DNA of 64,000 nucleotides from Eonycteris spelaea. Its lineage: Eukaryota; Chordata; Mammalia; Chiroptera; Pteropodidae. The notes beneath the pieces are model-generated. The model did no database searches. It was not told the origin of the DNA and saw only the letters and a program-made list of their open reading frames with translations. Positions 49,975 to 62,431 of this stretch are shown here, piece by piece. Numbering within the stretch: the first letter of the stretch is position 1; each line of letters opens with the position of its first letter. The DNA lies in assembly GCA_003508835.1 (NCBI GenBank), contig PUFA01000118.1, positions 806,001 to 870,000 on the forward strand, written 5' to 3'. Made by a program: the position numbers and the translations under genes.

Positions 49975-51110
49975 TTCCCCCAAAGTTATTGAGAAATAAT
50001 TGACATATGTCTCTGTGTAAGTTTAAGGCATACAGCATGATGGTTTGATTTACACATAGTGTGAAATGATTACAATAGGTGCAGCTAACATCCATCTTCT
50101 CATACAGATACAATAAAAAGAAGGAAAAGAAAAATAGAAAAAAGAAAAAGAGATTTCTCCTTGTGATGAGAACTCTTAAGATTTACTCTCTTAACAATGT
50201 TCCTGTATGTTATTTGGCAATGTTAGCTATAGTTACCATGTTGTATATTACATCTCCAGTACTTATTTATATTATAACTGGAAGTTTGTACCTTTTGACT
50301 ACCTTCCTCCAATTCCTTCTCTCCTGACCCTCCACCTCTGTTAAGCATACATGTCTGATCTTTTATTCTATGAATGTGTGTATGTGTTAGATTCTATGCA
50401 TAAGTGAGATCATACAGTACTTGTCTTTCTCTGTCAGACTTATTTCACTCAGCATATTGCCTTTAAGGTCCATTCGTGTTGTCAGAAACAGGATTTCCTC
50501 ATTTTTTATGGCTGAATAATATTCCATTGCACATACATACCACAACTTCTTTATCCACCCATCCATTGTAGGACACTTAGATTGTTGCCAAGTCTTGGTT
50601 ATTGTGAATAATGCTGCTATGAAAATGGGGGTGCAGATATCTTTTGTTTTCTTTGGATATACTCCCAGAAGTGGGATTGCTGCATTATATAGTAGTTCTA
50701 TTTTTAATCTTTTAAGGATCCTTCATAATATTTTCCATAGTGACTGAGCCAAATTTACAATCCCACTAACAGCGCCCAAGTATTCCCTTTTCTCCATATC
50801 CATGCTAGCATTTGCTTGATCTTGTCTTTTTGATGATTGTCATTCTAATAGGCATGAGGTAATATCTTATTTTAATTTGCATTTCCCTAATGACTAGCAA
50901 GGTTGAGCAACTTTTCATGTACCTGCTGGATTTTTATGTATCTTATTTGGAGAAATGTCTATTGAGGTCCTTTGCTACTTTTAATTGGATGATGATGATG
51001 ATGATTATTGCATTGAGTTATATATGTTCTCTATGTGTTTTAGATATTAACCCCTTATCAGATATATGGTTTGCAATATTTTTTCTCATTCCTTAGATTG
51101 TCTTTTCAGA
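49975..51110 (-). mobile_element. L1 3' region, reverse orientation
   Basis: Starts with the reversed 3' end (AGTTATTGAGAAATAATTGA, TGGTTTGATTTACACATAGT). It continues to ORF2 phrases (TGGCTGAATAATATTCCATT, AATAATGCTGCTATGAAAAT, CAGAAGTGGGATTGCTGCAT, GATATTAACCCCTTATCAGA). An A/G-rich tract lies at 50108-50150. Frame broken. Confidence 0.92.
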
Positions 51111-51799
51111 GCCCAGACTCTTAATTCCTGTGCTGGACTAGAAATGACTGATATTATAAATCTGCCTATGTTTAGTTTGGTTGTGTTATTTGGAAAAAAA
51201 AGGATTATTTATTTGGTGCCTCATTTATAAAAGAGATCCCTTAGTGAGAAATACTGTAGCTATTTTTAGAATTATCACTTCAGATGGCATTAAATATAAT
51301 ACTAAATGTAAAATAGAATGGGTACTTAATTTAGGAATATCAGGAATTGCAGGAAGTTTTAAGACCCTACCTTTTGACTTTCATGCCATTGTATAATCTC
51401 CTCTTAAGGGCTGGTTCTAGTAACTCACTTCTAACAAAGTACAGCAAGATCAATTTTTGATAAAAATAAATTATAAATAATAAAATAAATCAATCAAGGA
51501 AAAGAGACTCTTCCTTGCATTAAAATTCCAACTAATAAAATGAAAAGAAAAGTGGGAAATAGAGACTCACAATAGAAAACATCATTGTAATTAATAAATG
51601 TTACCAACAATCTCCAGTGATGGATGATAGACTTAGTGGGCAAACATTGAAGACAAGTGGATTTTCTTAGTCTTAAGTTATCTCCTTAAAGATATTTATC
51701 CATTTCAGTGAGAAAGAGAGTAACTAGAATGGAGGAACACAGCAGACACCAACTTAACCAAGAGTTCAAACATAATTAGTGATAAGGAATGACTTTGGA
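51111..51799. other. intergenic, nothing recognised
   Basis: AT-rich. Possibly contains old L1 debris at 51460-51600, but nothing certain. Confidence 0.4.
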
Positions 51800-52574
51800 A
51801 TTTTAAAAACAAATATGAAACACATCACTGAAAAAGACTACATTAAAATTAAGAATGTTTATTCCTCAAAGTGTCATAAAGAGTAAAAAGGGAAGACGTG
51901 AAGTAGGAGAAAATACTTCCATCACATATAAATGACAAAGATTATAGCCAGACTGAATAAAGCACTCCAAACACCAACTCAAAAAAGACAACCCAATGAA
52001 AAATAGGTTAAAGACTTGAATAGACTCCTCAGAAATGAGAACTTACAATGGCCATGAACATATGAAATTATTCTTAAGCACATTGATAATCAGGGAAACG
52101 CCAACTAAAACCAAAATGAAACAGCACTACTGCAGAGTAGACCACTTAAAAAAATGGAAAAGAAATCTAACAGTAATTACTTCAGTCAGAATATGGGCCA
52201 CTGGGAGCTCTCTCTCATGTTGCTGGAAGAAGTGTAAATTTATATACCTGCTCTAGAAAACCTGTTGGCATCAGCTAGTAACATCAAAGGTATGTATCCC
52301 CAAGACCGAGGACATCTACTCTTACTTAGGTTTATACCCTTTAAATACACCTTCAGAATTGTAGGCTAACAGGTACCAAAACGCATGTACGAACATGTTC
52401 AATAGAAGCATTATTCAGAATATTCCTAAATTAAAGCACCCAGATTTCCACCAATAGCAAAATGGGTAAATAATTCATGCAATAAAGTATTATATGGCAA
52501 CAAAAACAAGCTCATACACATTTCAGTGTAAATGAATCTTAAAAATCTGTGGTTAAGTGGAAGTAGCCAGCCAC

Positions 52575-52612
<38 letters not shown>

Positions 52613-52830
52613 CATACCCTGTGATTCTATTTAGGCAAAACTAAAATTGTTTTTTTAGTTTATTTAATTCGAAGCTAAAATATAAACAAAAAAGGGGCAA
52701 CCAGATGTCTTTTGGGGGTCCTAAGACTGTTCTATTTCATAACTTAAGTAATGGTTACATAATTCTAATAATAATTTGTTAAATTATACATTTGTTTCTG
52801 TGAAAAAGAAAAATATGATATAATTTCAGC
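51800..52830 (+). mobile_element. old L1/HAL1-like 3' fragment
   Basis: Plus-strand phrases close to the L1 ORF2 end: TGAAAAATAGGTTAAAGACT, GAATAGACTCCTCAGAAATG, ACATGTTCAATAGAAGCATT, ATTCATGCAATAAAGTATTA, TTTTTAGTTTATTTAATTCG and CATAACTTAAGTAATGGTTA. It is very diverged and carries a (CA)n tract. Confidence 0.8.
52577..52608. repeat. (CA)n microsatellite, ~32 bp
   Basis: About 16 CA units in the 3' part of the L1-like fragment. Confidence 0.97.
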
Positions 52831-53571
52831 CTTTTGGGGGCAAATCACAATTTTCTAGTACCATTAAAATATTTAATAAATAATGTAGTGAGCTTAAATA
52901 CTTAATTTTTAAGATCACAAATATTTAGACTTTTCTAAACTTTGATAGTCCTATCTTTTTTTTTATAATAAATGTTGTAGACAGATTCTTAACAAAATTT
53001 GTTGACAATGACAATCTGTTTTATCCAGTTTGCAGAAAAGGTGGTCCAATTTCTTTTATTATAACCATATGTAATGTGAGACTAAAAGTCAAGATTTTCC
53101 TTAATTTACTCCCTTTTTAGTAAATGCCTCCAGGCATAAGATGGGGCTGAAATGTCTACAAGTCAGATTGTTAAAAAAAAAGAAAGAAAGAAAGAAAGAA
53201 AGAAATCAGAAATGATACTTCTTCAACTAGTCCACTTGATGGCACTAAACTAACATCGAATATGGGCCAATCCTCCATAGACATTGATTCATTAATGTGT
53301 TTTCAATGTGTTTCATAATCTTAGACCTTGTGAATTGTTAAGTCCTTTTCTGGCTTAGAGCTTTGGATATATTCAGTAGGAAAAAAAGGATTAAAAATTC
53401 TTAAAGGATTTAAATGGGTTTTGAGAATTAAAGAAAGATATATTAAAACTGTCTAGGACAAATAAAGCTTTTGAAGTCTTGCCTCTTGCTTCTTCCACAT
53501 ACCAACTTACGAACTCTAGGAAAATAAATAATTTGGCTCTAGAATTTTAGAAGATCAGACTCGAGATCTCT
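52831..53571. other. intergenic with (AAAG)n
   Basis: AT-rich, no gene. Includes the tetranucleotide (AAAG)n at about 53177-53205. Confidence 0.45.
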
Positions 53572-53597
53572 CTTTTCTCTCTCTCTCTCTCTCTCCA

Positions 53598-53652
<55 letters not shown>
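53572..53652. repeat. compound (TC)n-(AC)n microsatellite
   Basis: A TC tract (to 53595) directly followed by about 28 AC units (53597-53652). Long and nearly pure, so likely polymorphic. Confidence 0.97.
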
Positions 53653-53656
<4 letters not shown>

Positions 53657-53707
53657 AGATTTTAAACTGAATTCTTTTATGGGAGAAGGAAGTAGAGATT
53701 TTGCCTG

Positions 53708-53736
<29 letters not shown>
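53708..53736. repeat. poly(T) tract, 29 bp
   Basis: Uninterrupted T run directly at the edge of the MaLR LTR that follows. It may be an A-tail of a minus-strand retroposed element or a homopolymer expansion. Confidence 0.95.
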
Positions 53737-53741
<5 letters not shown>

Positions 53742-53744
53742 GCT

Positions 53745-54092
53745 TGGGCTGATTACAGTGTGGCTTAAACAACAAACATTTACTTCTTACAGTTCTGAAG
53801 AATGAGATGTGTGAGATCAAGATGCTGGCACATCTAGTGTCTGGTGGGGGCCCACTTCTTGGTTTGCAGGTGAATGTCGTCTTCTTTTATCTTCACATGA
53901 CAAGGAGGAGAGGGAGAAAGCAAGCTCTTCTGTCTCTTCTTATAAGGATGCTAATCCTATGTTTTAGTGCTCCAACCTCATAACTCGATTCCCTCCCAAA
54001 GGCTCCATCCTCTGCTACCATTACATAGAGGATTAGGATCTCGATGTATAAATTTGGTGGTGGGGGGGGGGATATGTAGACATTCAGTGCAT
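53745..54092 (-). mobile_element. MaLR LTR (MST/MLT1-like), reverse
   Basis: Shows GTGTGGCTTAAACAACAAAC, CTTACAGTTCTGAAGAATGA, GTGAGATCAAGATGCTGGCA, CTTCTTATAAGGATGCTAAT and the end GGATATGTAGACATTCAGTG plus CATAACA. Solitary. Confidence 0.9.
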
Positions 54093-54689
54093 AACACCAC
54101 GGTGCATGCACTGCATAGCAGTGCCTTTGCATGCTGGCAGCGAGGGTGCAGTGAAATAGGGCTGGTTCTGCAGTTTAAAGAAGATGCTGCTTTACTTCTT
54201 GAAGGAGTATCTTTTCTTGGATCTTAAAGCAGACTCAACCTTCTTTGCTCTGACTCCTCATCTGTATGCAGTGAAGATACTTGGGTGGTGAAGAGAGTTG
54301 GTAGAAGAAATGGGCGAGGCTACTTTTCCTTTTGGGTGCGTTTACTGAAAATGGGGTAAAGTCTTGACTCCGAGTTTCACATTATATATTGCTATAAAAC
54401 TGTCCTACATGTTTTCTGAGTGAAATAATTTTGCATTCTGTGTATCAAGAAATTGGTGTTGCAAAACTACAGGCAAAACTATTGGTACTGTGTGAAGTTC
54501 CAAAAATGATCATAAAAGAAAGCTACGAGGATGTCTCTTCTTAGATTAACCTTAACAGGCCCTTTTCGTCATTTGTAATAACATAAATTTCATCTAAATT
54601 CTTTAAAAAGATTCTGCAAAGGCTTCACCTACTGTATGGGGACTTCAGGGTGCCATTTGCCTGTCAATAGCCACAGCAGGTAGAAGACT
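54093..54689. other. intergenic, nothing recognised
   Basis: No gene or confident repeat in this stretch. Confidence 0.4.
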
Positions 54690-54830
54690 GTGTTTCTTCG
54701 GGGAGAGAGGAAACTTTCTTGAGAGCAGGGACTATCCTATCTCCATCTCTATTCCTCACAGCAGAGAACTCAGTGACTCAGGGAGATGGATACTCAATAA
54801 ACATAAGTATGACAACAAAACTGTCATTCT
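54690..54830 (+). mobile_element. L2 LINE 3' end
   Basis: Shows TTGAGAGCAGGGACTATCCT, ATCTCCATCTCTATTCCTCA and GATACTCAATAAACATAAGT, the L2 3'-end pattern. Confidence 0.75.
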
Positions 54831-55924
54831 GTTCAATCTTAGACCTGATCTTGTATTTCCTTGCTTTCCGTGAAGATGTGGTTGTCTAGTATGTTCATAT
54901 ATAAATTAAGAACATCACTTCTGCAAGGTAGGAAAGTTGATAGAAAATGAAATACATTGTGTGCGTGGTCTTAAATCTAAATGCTGAACTTTTTTTAAAA
55001 TAAAGCACCACTCTGTGCTTTCCTTACCACTTCCTTCCTCTTTTGCTGCAAAGGACCAGCGGTTTTGTCCATAATACTTCAGAAAATGTTTATTTCTCTC
55101 AAGAAATAAAAAAGTTTAAGTTATCACTTCATCATTATTTGACAATATTAAGGAATTTTGTTGACTATTAAGTTTTTAAATGTTACTCATAAGAAATAAA
55201 AAGTGAATATATTACAACTATGGAAATTTTTAAAAGTAGATGAATATTTTAGACTTTTTAAAAATATAAAAACAAAACAGAAACTCACATAGGCTAAAAA
55301 AACCCAAAAAATCTGATCCTTTTTATAATGTAGAAGAACTCATCTGATCTTTATGTTTCTTAAATCATCAGCCATTTGTCAAAATGCCAAAAGCAATATT
55401 ATACACAGGAGGGATATTAATTTTAACCTTAATTCAACTAGGAACTGCTCTGTGAGCCAAATTTGTATTTTATACAGCCCACATAAAATTTCTGAAATAT
55501 TAGAACAATAGGAAAATATCAAAGTGTATGCTTCCTAAAATTTAGCAAAATACAGTTTAAAAGCTATGCATCAAAAATCTCTCATCTTTAATGACACTTT
55601 CTCCTGATACAGATAAAAAGTCTTCCTAGGCAATATAAAATATCACCATGATGAATATCTAAAATCTAAAATAATTTTATTATATAAGAAAAGAAAAGAA
55701 TTTCTAAGACCTAAAGGTTCATATGGGTCCTTCTGACCCGGTCTAAAGATATTTTTATATGTTGACTCTAAACGTTTCTTTCTTTTTACATTTTTAAAAA
55801 TTTTAATACAGAGAAAAGTTATTGACTGAATCTAAAAATAATAAATATTTAAATTTCTGGGTAAAAATGGAAACATGGATTAAGCTCTAAAGACTGAGTC
55901 TAGTACAGACAAAGTCCCCTGATT
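54831..55924. other. intergenic, nothing recognised
   Basis: AT-rich, including many A-runs at 55090-55320. No gene, no confident repeat. Confidence 0.4.
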
Positions 55925-56000
55925 TGGATGTGTGTCCTCAGTGTCCTAGCATAGTGCCTGGAACATAGTAGGTGCCCAGTGAACATTTATTGAAAGAAGA
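55925..56000 (+). mobile_element. L2 LINE 3' end, short
   Basis: CCTAGCATAGTGCCTGGAAC, ATAGTAGGTGCCCAGTGAAC and ATTTATTGAAAGAA match the L2 3' terminus. Confidence 0.85.
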
Positions 56001-56194
56001 GGCCACTGAAACTGTAGATCCTACTTTCTCTTGAGTTCTTGAATTTACCTTCATATCAATGTCACTTTCTTAGTGTTGGCCCTCATCAACTCTGGTTTAT
56101 TTATTGTACTTGCCTACTAAATTGCCTGTCAGGTGATTGTCTTATTTTCTCTTATTCATTCTCTACAATCTAAGTTTGATTTTTTTCCAAAGTG

Positions 56195-56370
56195 AAATTA
56201 GATCATTATAATAACTAATATTTATTAATCCCTAGTATGTGCCAAGCACTTTGCTTGCCTCATATAAGTAAATTTTTGCATTAACAGTTGTGAGAAGATA
56301 TAATTGTTCCTGATTTTAGAGCTGAGTAAACCAAGGCACAGAGAGGTTAAGTGGATAGGCCAGTCGGTTT
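56195..56370 (-). repeat. MIR SINE remnant
   Basis: Reverse MIR: AATAACTAATATTTATTAAT, AGTATGTGCCAAGCACTTTG, GCTGAGTAAACCAAGGCACA, GAGAGGTTAAGTGG. Confidence 0.9.
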
Positions 56371-56699
56371 GGCTATTGCTGTTTACCTTTAAGTGATGTT
56401 ACATCATCTGATGTGTTAGGGTGACTAACAACCTCTTTTTCTTAGAACTATCTTAGTTTAACTCTGAAAGTCAAGTGTCATAGGAAACCCCTTTGTCCCA
56501 GGTAAACTAGTTGGTCGCCTTATATATAGTATAAGAACTTAACAATAGTTCCCCTCCCAATGTTTGTGCTATTTTATCAAACATTTTTTTTTACTTTTCC
56601 ACATATTAGAAACCCCATAATACATTGCTAATATTTTTGTTGAAACAGTCAATTATTCTTAAAAGAAATTTAAATTCTGCAAAAATATTCTTTATTTTC
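56371..56699. other. intergenic, nothing recognised
   Basis: AT-rich sequence between a MIR and old L1 debris. No gene or repeat named. Confidence 0.4.
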
Positions 56700-56935
56700 T
56701 ATGCTCATCAATCCTTCATCTAGATCCAGATTTCCATCTGGCTTTCTTTTCTTTCTACCTAAAGAATTTCCTTTAATATTTTATACTGTGAGTCTGCTGG
56801 TGATGATTATTTCAGCTTTTGTGTATCTGAAATATCTTTATTTTGATTTCATTTTTTGAAAGAAAATAAAATATAAAAAATAGAATTATAGTTTTTTCTT
56901 GCAGTATTTTAAAGCATTTGTTCTGCAGAATTCTT
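56700..56935 (-). mobile_element. old L1 5'-region debris
   Basis: Phrases such as CTGCTGGTGATGATTATTTC and TATCTGAAATATCTTTATTT resemble the reverse of old L1 5' sequences, as also seen near 42.3 kb. Very diverged. Confidence 0.55.
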
Positions 56936-56937
56936 GT

Positions 56938-57720
56938 TTACATCACTTTTATTGAGGTATAATTGACATATAATATTAGTCAAAGGTGTACAACATAATG
57001 TTTTGGCATATGTATATATTGCAAAAGGTGTACAACATAATGGTTTGACATATGTAAATATTGCAAAATGATTACCATAATAAGTTTAGTTAACATCAAC
57101 CAAATCCCATTTTTATTTCTTGTGATGAGTACTTTAACAGATACTCTCTTAGCAACTTTCAAATATACAATACAGTATTGTTAACTGTTGTCACCATGCT
57201 TTCTGTACATTACATCCCAGAACATACTTACCTTATAACTAGAAATTTGTACCTTTGACCAACTTCACACATTTAACTTGCCCCGCTCCACCTGCATCTG
57301 GCAAATATGAATTCTTTTTGTTTTAGATGCCACATATAAGTTAGGAGATCCTACAGTGTCTGTCTTTCTCTGTCTGACTTTCTTACTTAGCATAATGCCT
57401 TTGAGGTCCATCCATGTTCTTGCAAATGGTAAGATTTTGTTTTTATAGCTGAATAATATTCATATAGACGTATATGTCTATCTCTATCACATTTTCCATA
57501 TCACATTTTCTTTATCCATTTATCTGTTGATGGACACTCAGATTGTTTCCATATCTTAGCTATTGTCAACAATGTGTCAAAGAACACGAAGTGCAGATAT
57601 CTTTTGTAGATAGTGGTTTTGTTTTCTTCAGATAAATACTCAGAAGTTGAATTACTGGATCATATGGTAGTTCTAGTTTTAATTTTTTCAGACGGCTTCA
57701 TACAAAAGTTTTTGAGGAAA
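56938..57720 (-). mobile_element. L1 3' region with internal tandem duplication
   Basis: Reverse L1: TTTTATTGAGGTATAATTGA, ACATAATATTAGTC-like 3' end (around 56965), TTGTACCTTTGACCAACTTC, TAGCATAATGCCTTTGAGGT, CAGAAGTTGAATTACTGGAT. A duplicated unit of about 45 bp (AGGTGTACAACATAATG and the following CATATGTA-TATTGCAAA) lies at 56984-57067. Confidence 0.9.
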
Positions 57721-58609
57721 CTATCATACTGATAGTTTTTTGGTTGTTTTGTTTTGTTTGTTTTGCATGCACTGATCTGGACTCCGCTGAGTATTTAAGT
57801 GTGACCCTCTACAGATCTCTTTGTGTAGCTTTCTCTTTTCAAGTATCCTTCTGTGAACACTAACTACTTTGGTATCAGTGGCCTTTCAGCCTCATCTCTT
57901 CAGTCCAGAAAGTCCTTCTGGTTCCCCCACCAAATGTCCCCGTTTTGCAACACTGCCTGGAAATGCTCTCAAGGTAGTAAGCTGGGGCAATTGCACTTTG
58001 CTTTTTTTCTTATGCATCACAGTCTTTTGTTGCCTGTCTACTATTTTAGGAGCTGTTGTTTCATACACATTTATTTTTTTATTATTGGCTGTTTCAGGTG
58101 GAAGATAAGTCTGTTTTCTCTTACTTCATTTTGGCTGTAAGTATAGGTCCAAAATGTTTTGAATGAGGAATCTTAAAATGTTCTGCACCCACATATTAGC
58201 ACACAAATTTAGTATGACTGTCTACATGTTTCTGAACTTAATTCAAATTTTTTTTCATTGAGTCAAGTAACCAAACTAATTTTTTGTTTATGTAGACATG
58301 ATACAAATGAAAGGACTGAAATGAAATGAGTAACTACAAAGATTAGCTATTTAACAGGATCAAGATAAGCAAGGTGGTTCTCAGTTTGCTTATTTATAGC
58401 CCTTTTACCAGTTGCTTCACTGGCATTTTGAAATAACTACAAAAATATTACTTATTTTCGTAGCATAAAATACAAGTTGTGGAAAAAAACATTTTAGATG
58501 ATCTAAATGTGATCTAGTTAGATAATAAAATAATAACTCTTCTGAATGGCTAATACCCATTTACATGAATAAAATTATGACCTATGTAATTCAACTTAAA
58601 ATTCAACCA
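57721..58609. other. intergenic, nothing recognised
   Basis: Includes a (TTTTG)n-like patch near 57743-57765. Two overlapping plus-strand frames at 57853-58140 have no recognised motif. No gene. Confidence 0.4.
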
Positions 58610-58870
58610 ATGTTTATTGGATACATTCTATGTGCCAGACACTAAGCAAAGTCTAGAGATACAAATGAATAATAAATAGCCTCTGCCCTAGAGGAGATCA
58701 CAGGGAGGCAGAACTGATAAGTGAATTGACAATGTAATAAGTGCTGCAATTATACTAATTATGGGTTGTTATGAGAGCATTGATGTGGGGCATCTCACAC
58801 AACTCAGGAGGGTGTGATGGCTGTGCTTGGGAAGGTATAACTGATGCCATGAGTTATCTAATCCTCTCTT
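58610..58870 (+). repeat. ancient repeat-like segment
   Basis: TATGTGCCAGACACTAAGCA, then TCTGCCCTAGAGGAGATCAC and ATAAGTGCTGCAATTATAC are typical of an old mammalian repeat seen elsewhere in the window. Family not named. Confidence 0.5.
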
Positions 58871-60640
58871 CTTTTTCCTTGCTGGAAGAATTCTGATTTA
58901 GTAAGGGATTCCACCTCTCTGGTGGGGCTATAAAGTGAATGTTAACAAGTCGAAACCAATCATTGTACTTCTATGCTCACTTTCAATGACTGGGTTAGGC
59001 ATGGGTACGTGACACAATTTGGGAAGGGAGATAGAAAAGTATTTCTACAGTTGGAACTCTGGAAAGATATTGTCATCATAAGAGACACACAAGGAGAAAA
59101 TTATTTCCTGTCTATGGTCATGATTGTGTGACATGATAGCTGAACTGTGACATCTGTGTTGTGGTCATGAAAAGACAGTCTGAGAATGAGCTCTAACATA
59201 CTGAGGCTAGAAGAGCAGAAACAGAGAAAGTTATTGGGTTTGCTGACAGTATAGTGTTGCTGAATTACAAAACCCGGAATTTCCTATCTCTATCAATTTT
59301 TTTTTTTTTTTTTGGTTATAGGAAATAATCAATCCACATTCTTTAAGCCATTTTCAGTTATTCCATTCCACGCAGTCAAAAGGATCTTAACAGATGTAGA
59401 AGGCTTCCTAAAAAAGTGAAGCTTGGGTAATGCCTTAAAGAACCACTGATACTCATCCTTGGAAGTTAGCTAGATAGAGGAGAGTGAGAGGAGGCCACCA
59501 CAAACAGAAGGAAAAGCTATGCAAAAAGCTTGGAAACACAAAGCAATATGGAGTGCTTGAGAATGTGTAAGAAAATGCTAAATTGTTGTTCTGGTAATTC
59601 AGATTTTCTCACTTGGGTAGAATGCCTTTTGCGTTTAATAGGTATCCGATCACTGTGTGTTGCCCAATTGCTTTTACAATGTTTTCTTTAATTATGTTAA
59701 ATTTGGTCCAAGAATGCATATTGATGTGCCAGAGATTTTATAGGCACATATGGCAGAATCTGACTCTTGTTTGTGACAATATCCATCCCAACTCCCTTCT
59801 AAAATGTTAAGACTACGTTTCTCAGTCTCTCTTGAGAGGGTTATGTTTTTCCACCAATTAGATACAACCACTCAGGACTTTGACGTGAAAAGCCATCCCA
59901 GTGAGAAGAGAAAGAGAATGTGAGGCATCCACTTGTGTGTGAATGTGCGAGAGATAATGTGTGCATAGATCTGGCTGCTCTACTTTCTCCTAGATTGTAG
60001 GACAGGCAGCTGTCACCTTGGTGGCCCATGTCAGCGGCGTTGTTTTGAGATTTATTTCCAGAAGCTCAGCCTGGAGCGTGTTTCTTCAGCCCTCCCAACA
60101 CTTTTGGGAGTTATGTATCAATCCTGTTTGTGTCAGCTGGCCAAAAGGGGGTTCCATGTCTGCCTTTAGGAAATCTGGCTGGTGCAACATGGGAGACACA
60201 GCTCTGGAGTTCAAAGACCATAGGGACTAGTGGCGCAGATCAGAATCATTTTGCCCTGAAATTACAAGATTATAATTCATATAGTAATTAATACATTCCA
60301 GAGCACTTTTAAAGAACCTTGCTTTTGTGAAATGTATAGGGCTTCTGTAACATATATAGGGCTTTTATTGTGTAATCTTTTGACAGATAAGGAAATCGAG
60401 GTCCCTGGAAAGTTAGATAAGACAAAAATAAAGTAGTGATCATTGAGACTAGCATTCATGTCTTATAACTTCTAACTGAGTGCTCTTTCCTCCAAGTTAT
60501 TACTTGAAGAATGGGCTGTTCTGTGGGGAACCCTACTGGAATTACACCTTAGCATCACTTGAAAAATTGTCCAGTGGTCAGACCTTTCTAACGGAGATGT
60601 TGGACCCACTGACACAAAGGTAAAAAGCATGTGGTCTATT
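58871..60640. other. intergenic, old debris, no gene
   Basis: The parts at 58960-59090 and 59740-59900 resemble wording of old DNA-transposon or LTR families (GGCATGGGTACGTGACACAA, CATCCCAACTCCCTTCTAAA), but I cannot assign them. A poly(T) run lies at 59299-59313. Confidence 0.35.
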
Positions 60641-61130
60641 ACTCGTCCTTTGAACCACCTCGTCTCACTTTAATAGCATGTTTAATGAAAACCCATCAGC
60701 TAAATGAGAAGTACATCAACCATTACTATCACTTCCTCCACTACCTTCTTAGAGATCATTATGTGGCTCCATAAGTGTAATGGAAACATTTATATTGACA
60801 AAGAAAAATGAGAAGTTGCTCTTAAAGTTCATACAAATTCTTAATGTATGTTTGATGAGGCTATACAAAAGCTGTGGTAATAAAGTTTCTAATTGCACAC
60901 TACCCTAATGCAAATTTTCAAGAAAAAAATGGCTCAATTTTTCATATTGTGATTTGCTTCTTCATCAAAGAGATATTAAATGTTTTCCCTACCATTGCTA
61001 GAGATGCTAAAGATAGCTGCAATAAAGGTTGACAATAAGAAAATGATGCGAGCTACATAAAAAGAGACAATTCAAATTTAGCTGGCCAATCTGGTGCTCT
61101 GCCAACTAATCACATTTACCTGTTCTGACA
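60641..61130. other. repeat-poor stretch, candidate non-coding conservation
   Basis: No repeat recognised. Contains an octamer-type ATGCAAAT at 60908-60915 and leads into an inverted repeat at 61125-61144. Regulatory role unproven. Confidence 0.35.
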
Positions 61131-61144
61131 ATGGGAATTGTCAG
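61125..61144. promoter_or_regulatory. inverted repeat with facing ACAAT/ATTGT half-sites
   Basis: CTGACAAT-GGGA-ATTGTCAG is a perfect 8-bp inverted repeat with a 4-base spacer. ACAAT/ATTGT are SOX-type cores, so a paired site is conceivable. Sequence-only suggestion. Confidence 0.35.
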
Positions 61145-61679
61145 GAACTGGCAATTGACTTTCCCCTTCTTCTCTGTGCTATCGGCTTTTCTACTTTTTA
61201 CTACTTCCTACCACTTCTTTTTCTTCTTTTTTTTTTCTTTTTCCTTCTTTAGGTATGAGTCTCATACACAAAAAATAAAGTCAGACTCTTCTCAGGACAG
61301 GTTAGGAATACTACTGACTCTCTAATAGTCACATCTATATGGAAATATGAGAAGACAAGCGATATCCTTATGGATGCATAAATTAACTATACGTCTCTGT
61401 GTCTTCTGACCTTGCTACAAGGTGCATTTTTAGTGGTGGTGGGGTTGTGAAGGGTAGAAATAGCTAATATAGGTTGAGACTTACTATAGTTTAGGTGCTG
61501 TGCTAAGTTTGTATTTTCTCATTAAAATTACACAACAGCTTCTGAGCTAGTTACTATTATTATCACTATTATTTTACATATGAAAAATATAAAATTAAAA
61601 TTGTAGAGTCTCTGCATCTGTGCTCTTTCCAAAATTATACCTACTGTGCTGACGTTTACTAACCAATTGGCTCCAAATG
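61145..61679. other. intergenic with polypyrimidine tract
   Basis: A T/C-rich tract lies at 61215-61250, otherwise nothing recognised. Confidence 0.4.
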
Positions 61680-62175
61680 AATTTAGTAAAGACTCAGGAC
61701 ACAAAATTAACATACAAAAATCAGTTGCATTTTTATATGCTAAGAAGCAATCTGGAGAGAAATAGAAAAAACAATCCCACATATAGTAGCATCAAAAACA
61801 ATTAAATACTTAGGACAAAATTTAATCAAGAAGGTGAAAAGACCTGTACACAGAAAACTATAAGACATTGATGAAAGAAATTGAAGACACAAATTAATAG
61901 AAAGACATCTTACATTCTAGGATTGAAAGAATTAATATTGTGAAAATGTCTATACTACTCAAATACTTTTTACAGAAAGAGAACAAAATTATTCTAAAAC
62001 TTATATGGAACCACAAAGCTACCTTAAGAAAAATAAATCTGGAAGAATCTCACTTTCTGACTTAAACTATATTCTAAAGTTATAATAGTCAAAACAGTAT
62101 GGTACTGTGATGAAAACAGGCACACAGACCAGTGGAACAGAATAGAGAGCCCAGAAACAAACATTGCTATGGGAG
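61680..62175 (+). mobile_element. L1 ORF2 fragment
   Basis: Plus-strand L1 ORF2 phrases: AACATACAAAAATCAGTTGC, ATTTTTATATGCTAAGAAGC, GATGAAAGAAATTGAAGACA, GTATGGTACTGTGATGAAAA, GACCAGTGGAACAGAATAGA. Both ends are truncated; frame broken. Confidence 0.95.
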
Positions 62176-62209
62176 TGTGTGTATTAAGCATAAGGGGAGA
62201 CTATAGGTG

Positions 62210-62428
62210 CTTGAAGAGACATGAATGACTTCATGGAGATGGCAGGATTTGAGCAAGACCTGAAAGAAAAATAGAATGTTGTCATTGGACATGACAAGAG
62301 AGATTATGTTTTGAGTCAGGCAGAGGTGGGCAATGGTCTGAGGCTGGATAGGTATGTAGAGGCCAGATTATAAAAGGCTTTGTAAGATGTACAAAAGAGT
62401 ATAGGTATTATATATAGTTGTTGTTGTG
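62210..62428 (+). repeat. ancient repeat, left part (split by L1)
   Basis: GCAAGACCTGAAAGAAAAAT, TAGGTATGTAGAGGCCAGAT and AAAAGGCTTTGTAAGATGTA fit an old mammalian repeat. It appears to resume at about 63095 after an L1 insertion. Confidence 0.5.
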
Positions 62429-62431
62429 TTT

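Noticed and set aside
57853..58140. Two overlapping frames of 95 and 79 codons, hydrophobic C-termini
   Set aside because: No recognised family, no splice sites or promoter, and hydrophobicity is explained by T-rich DNA.
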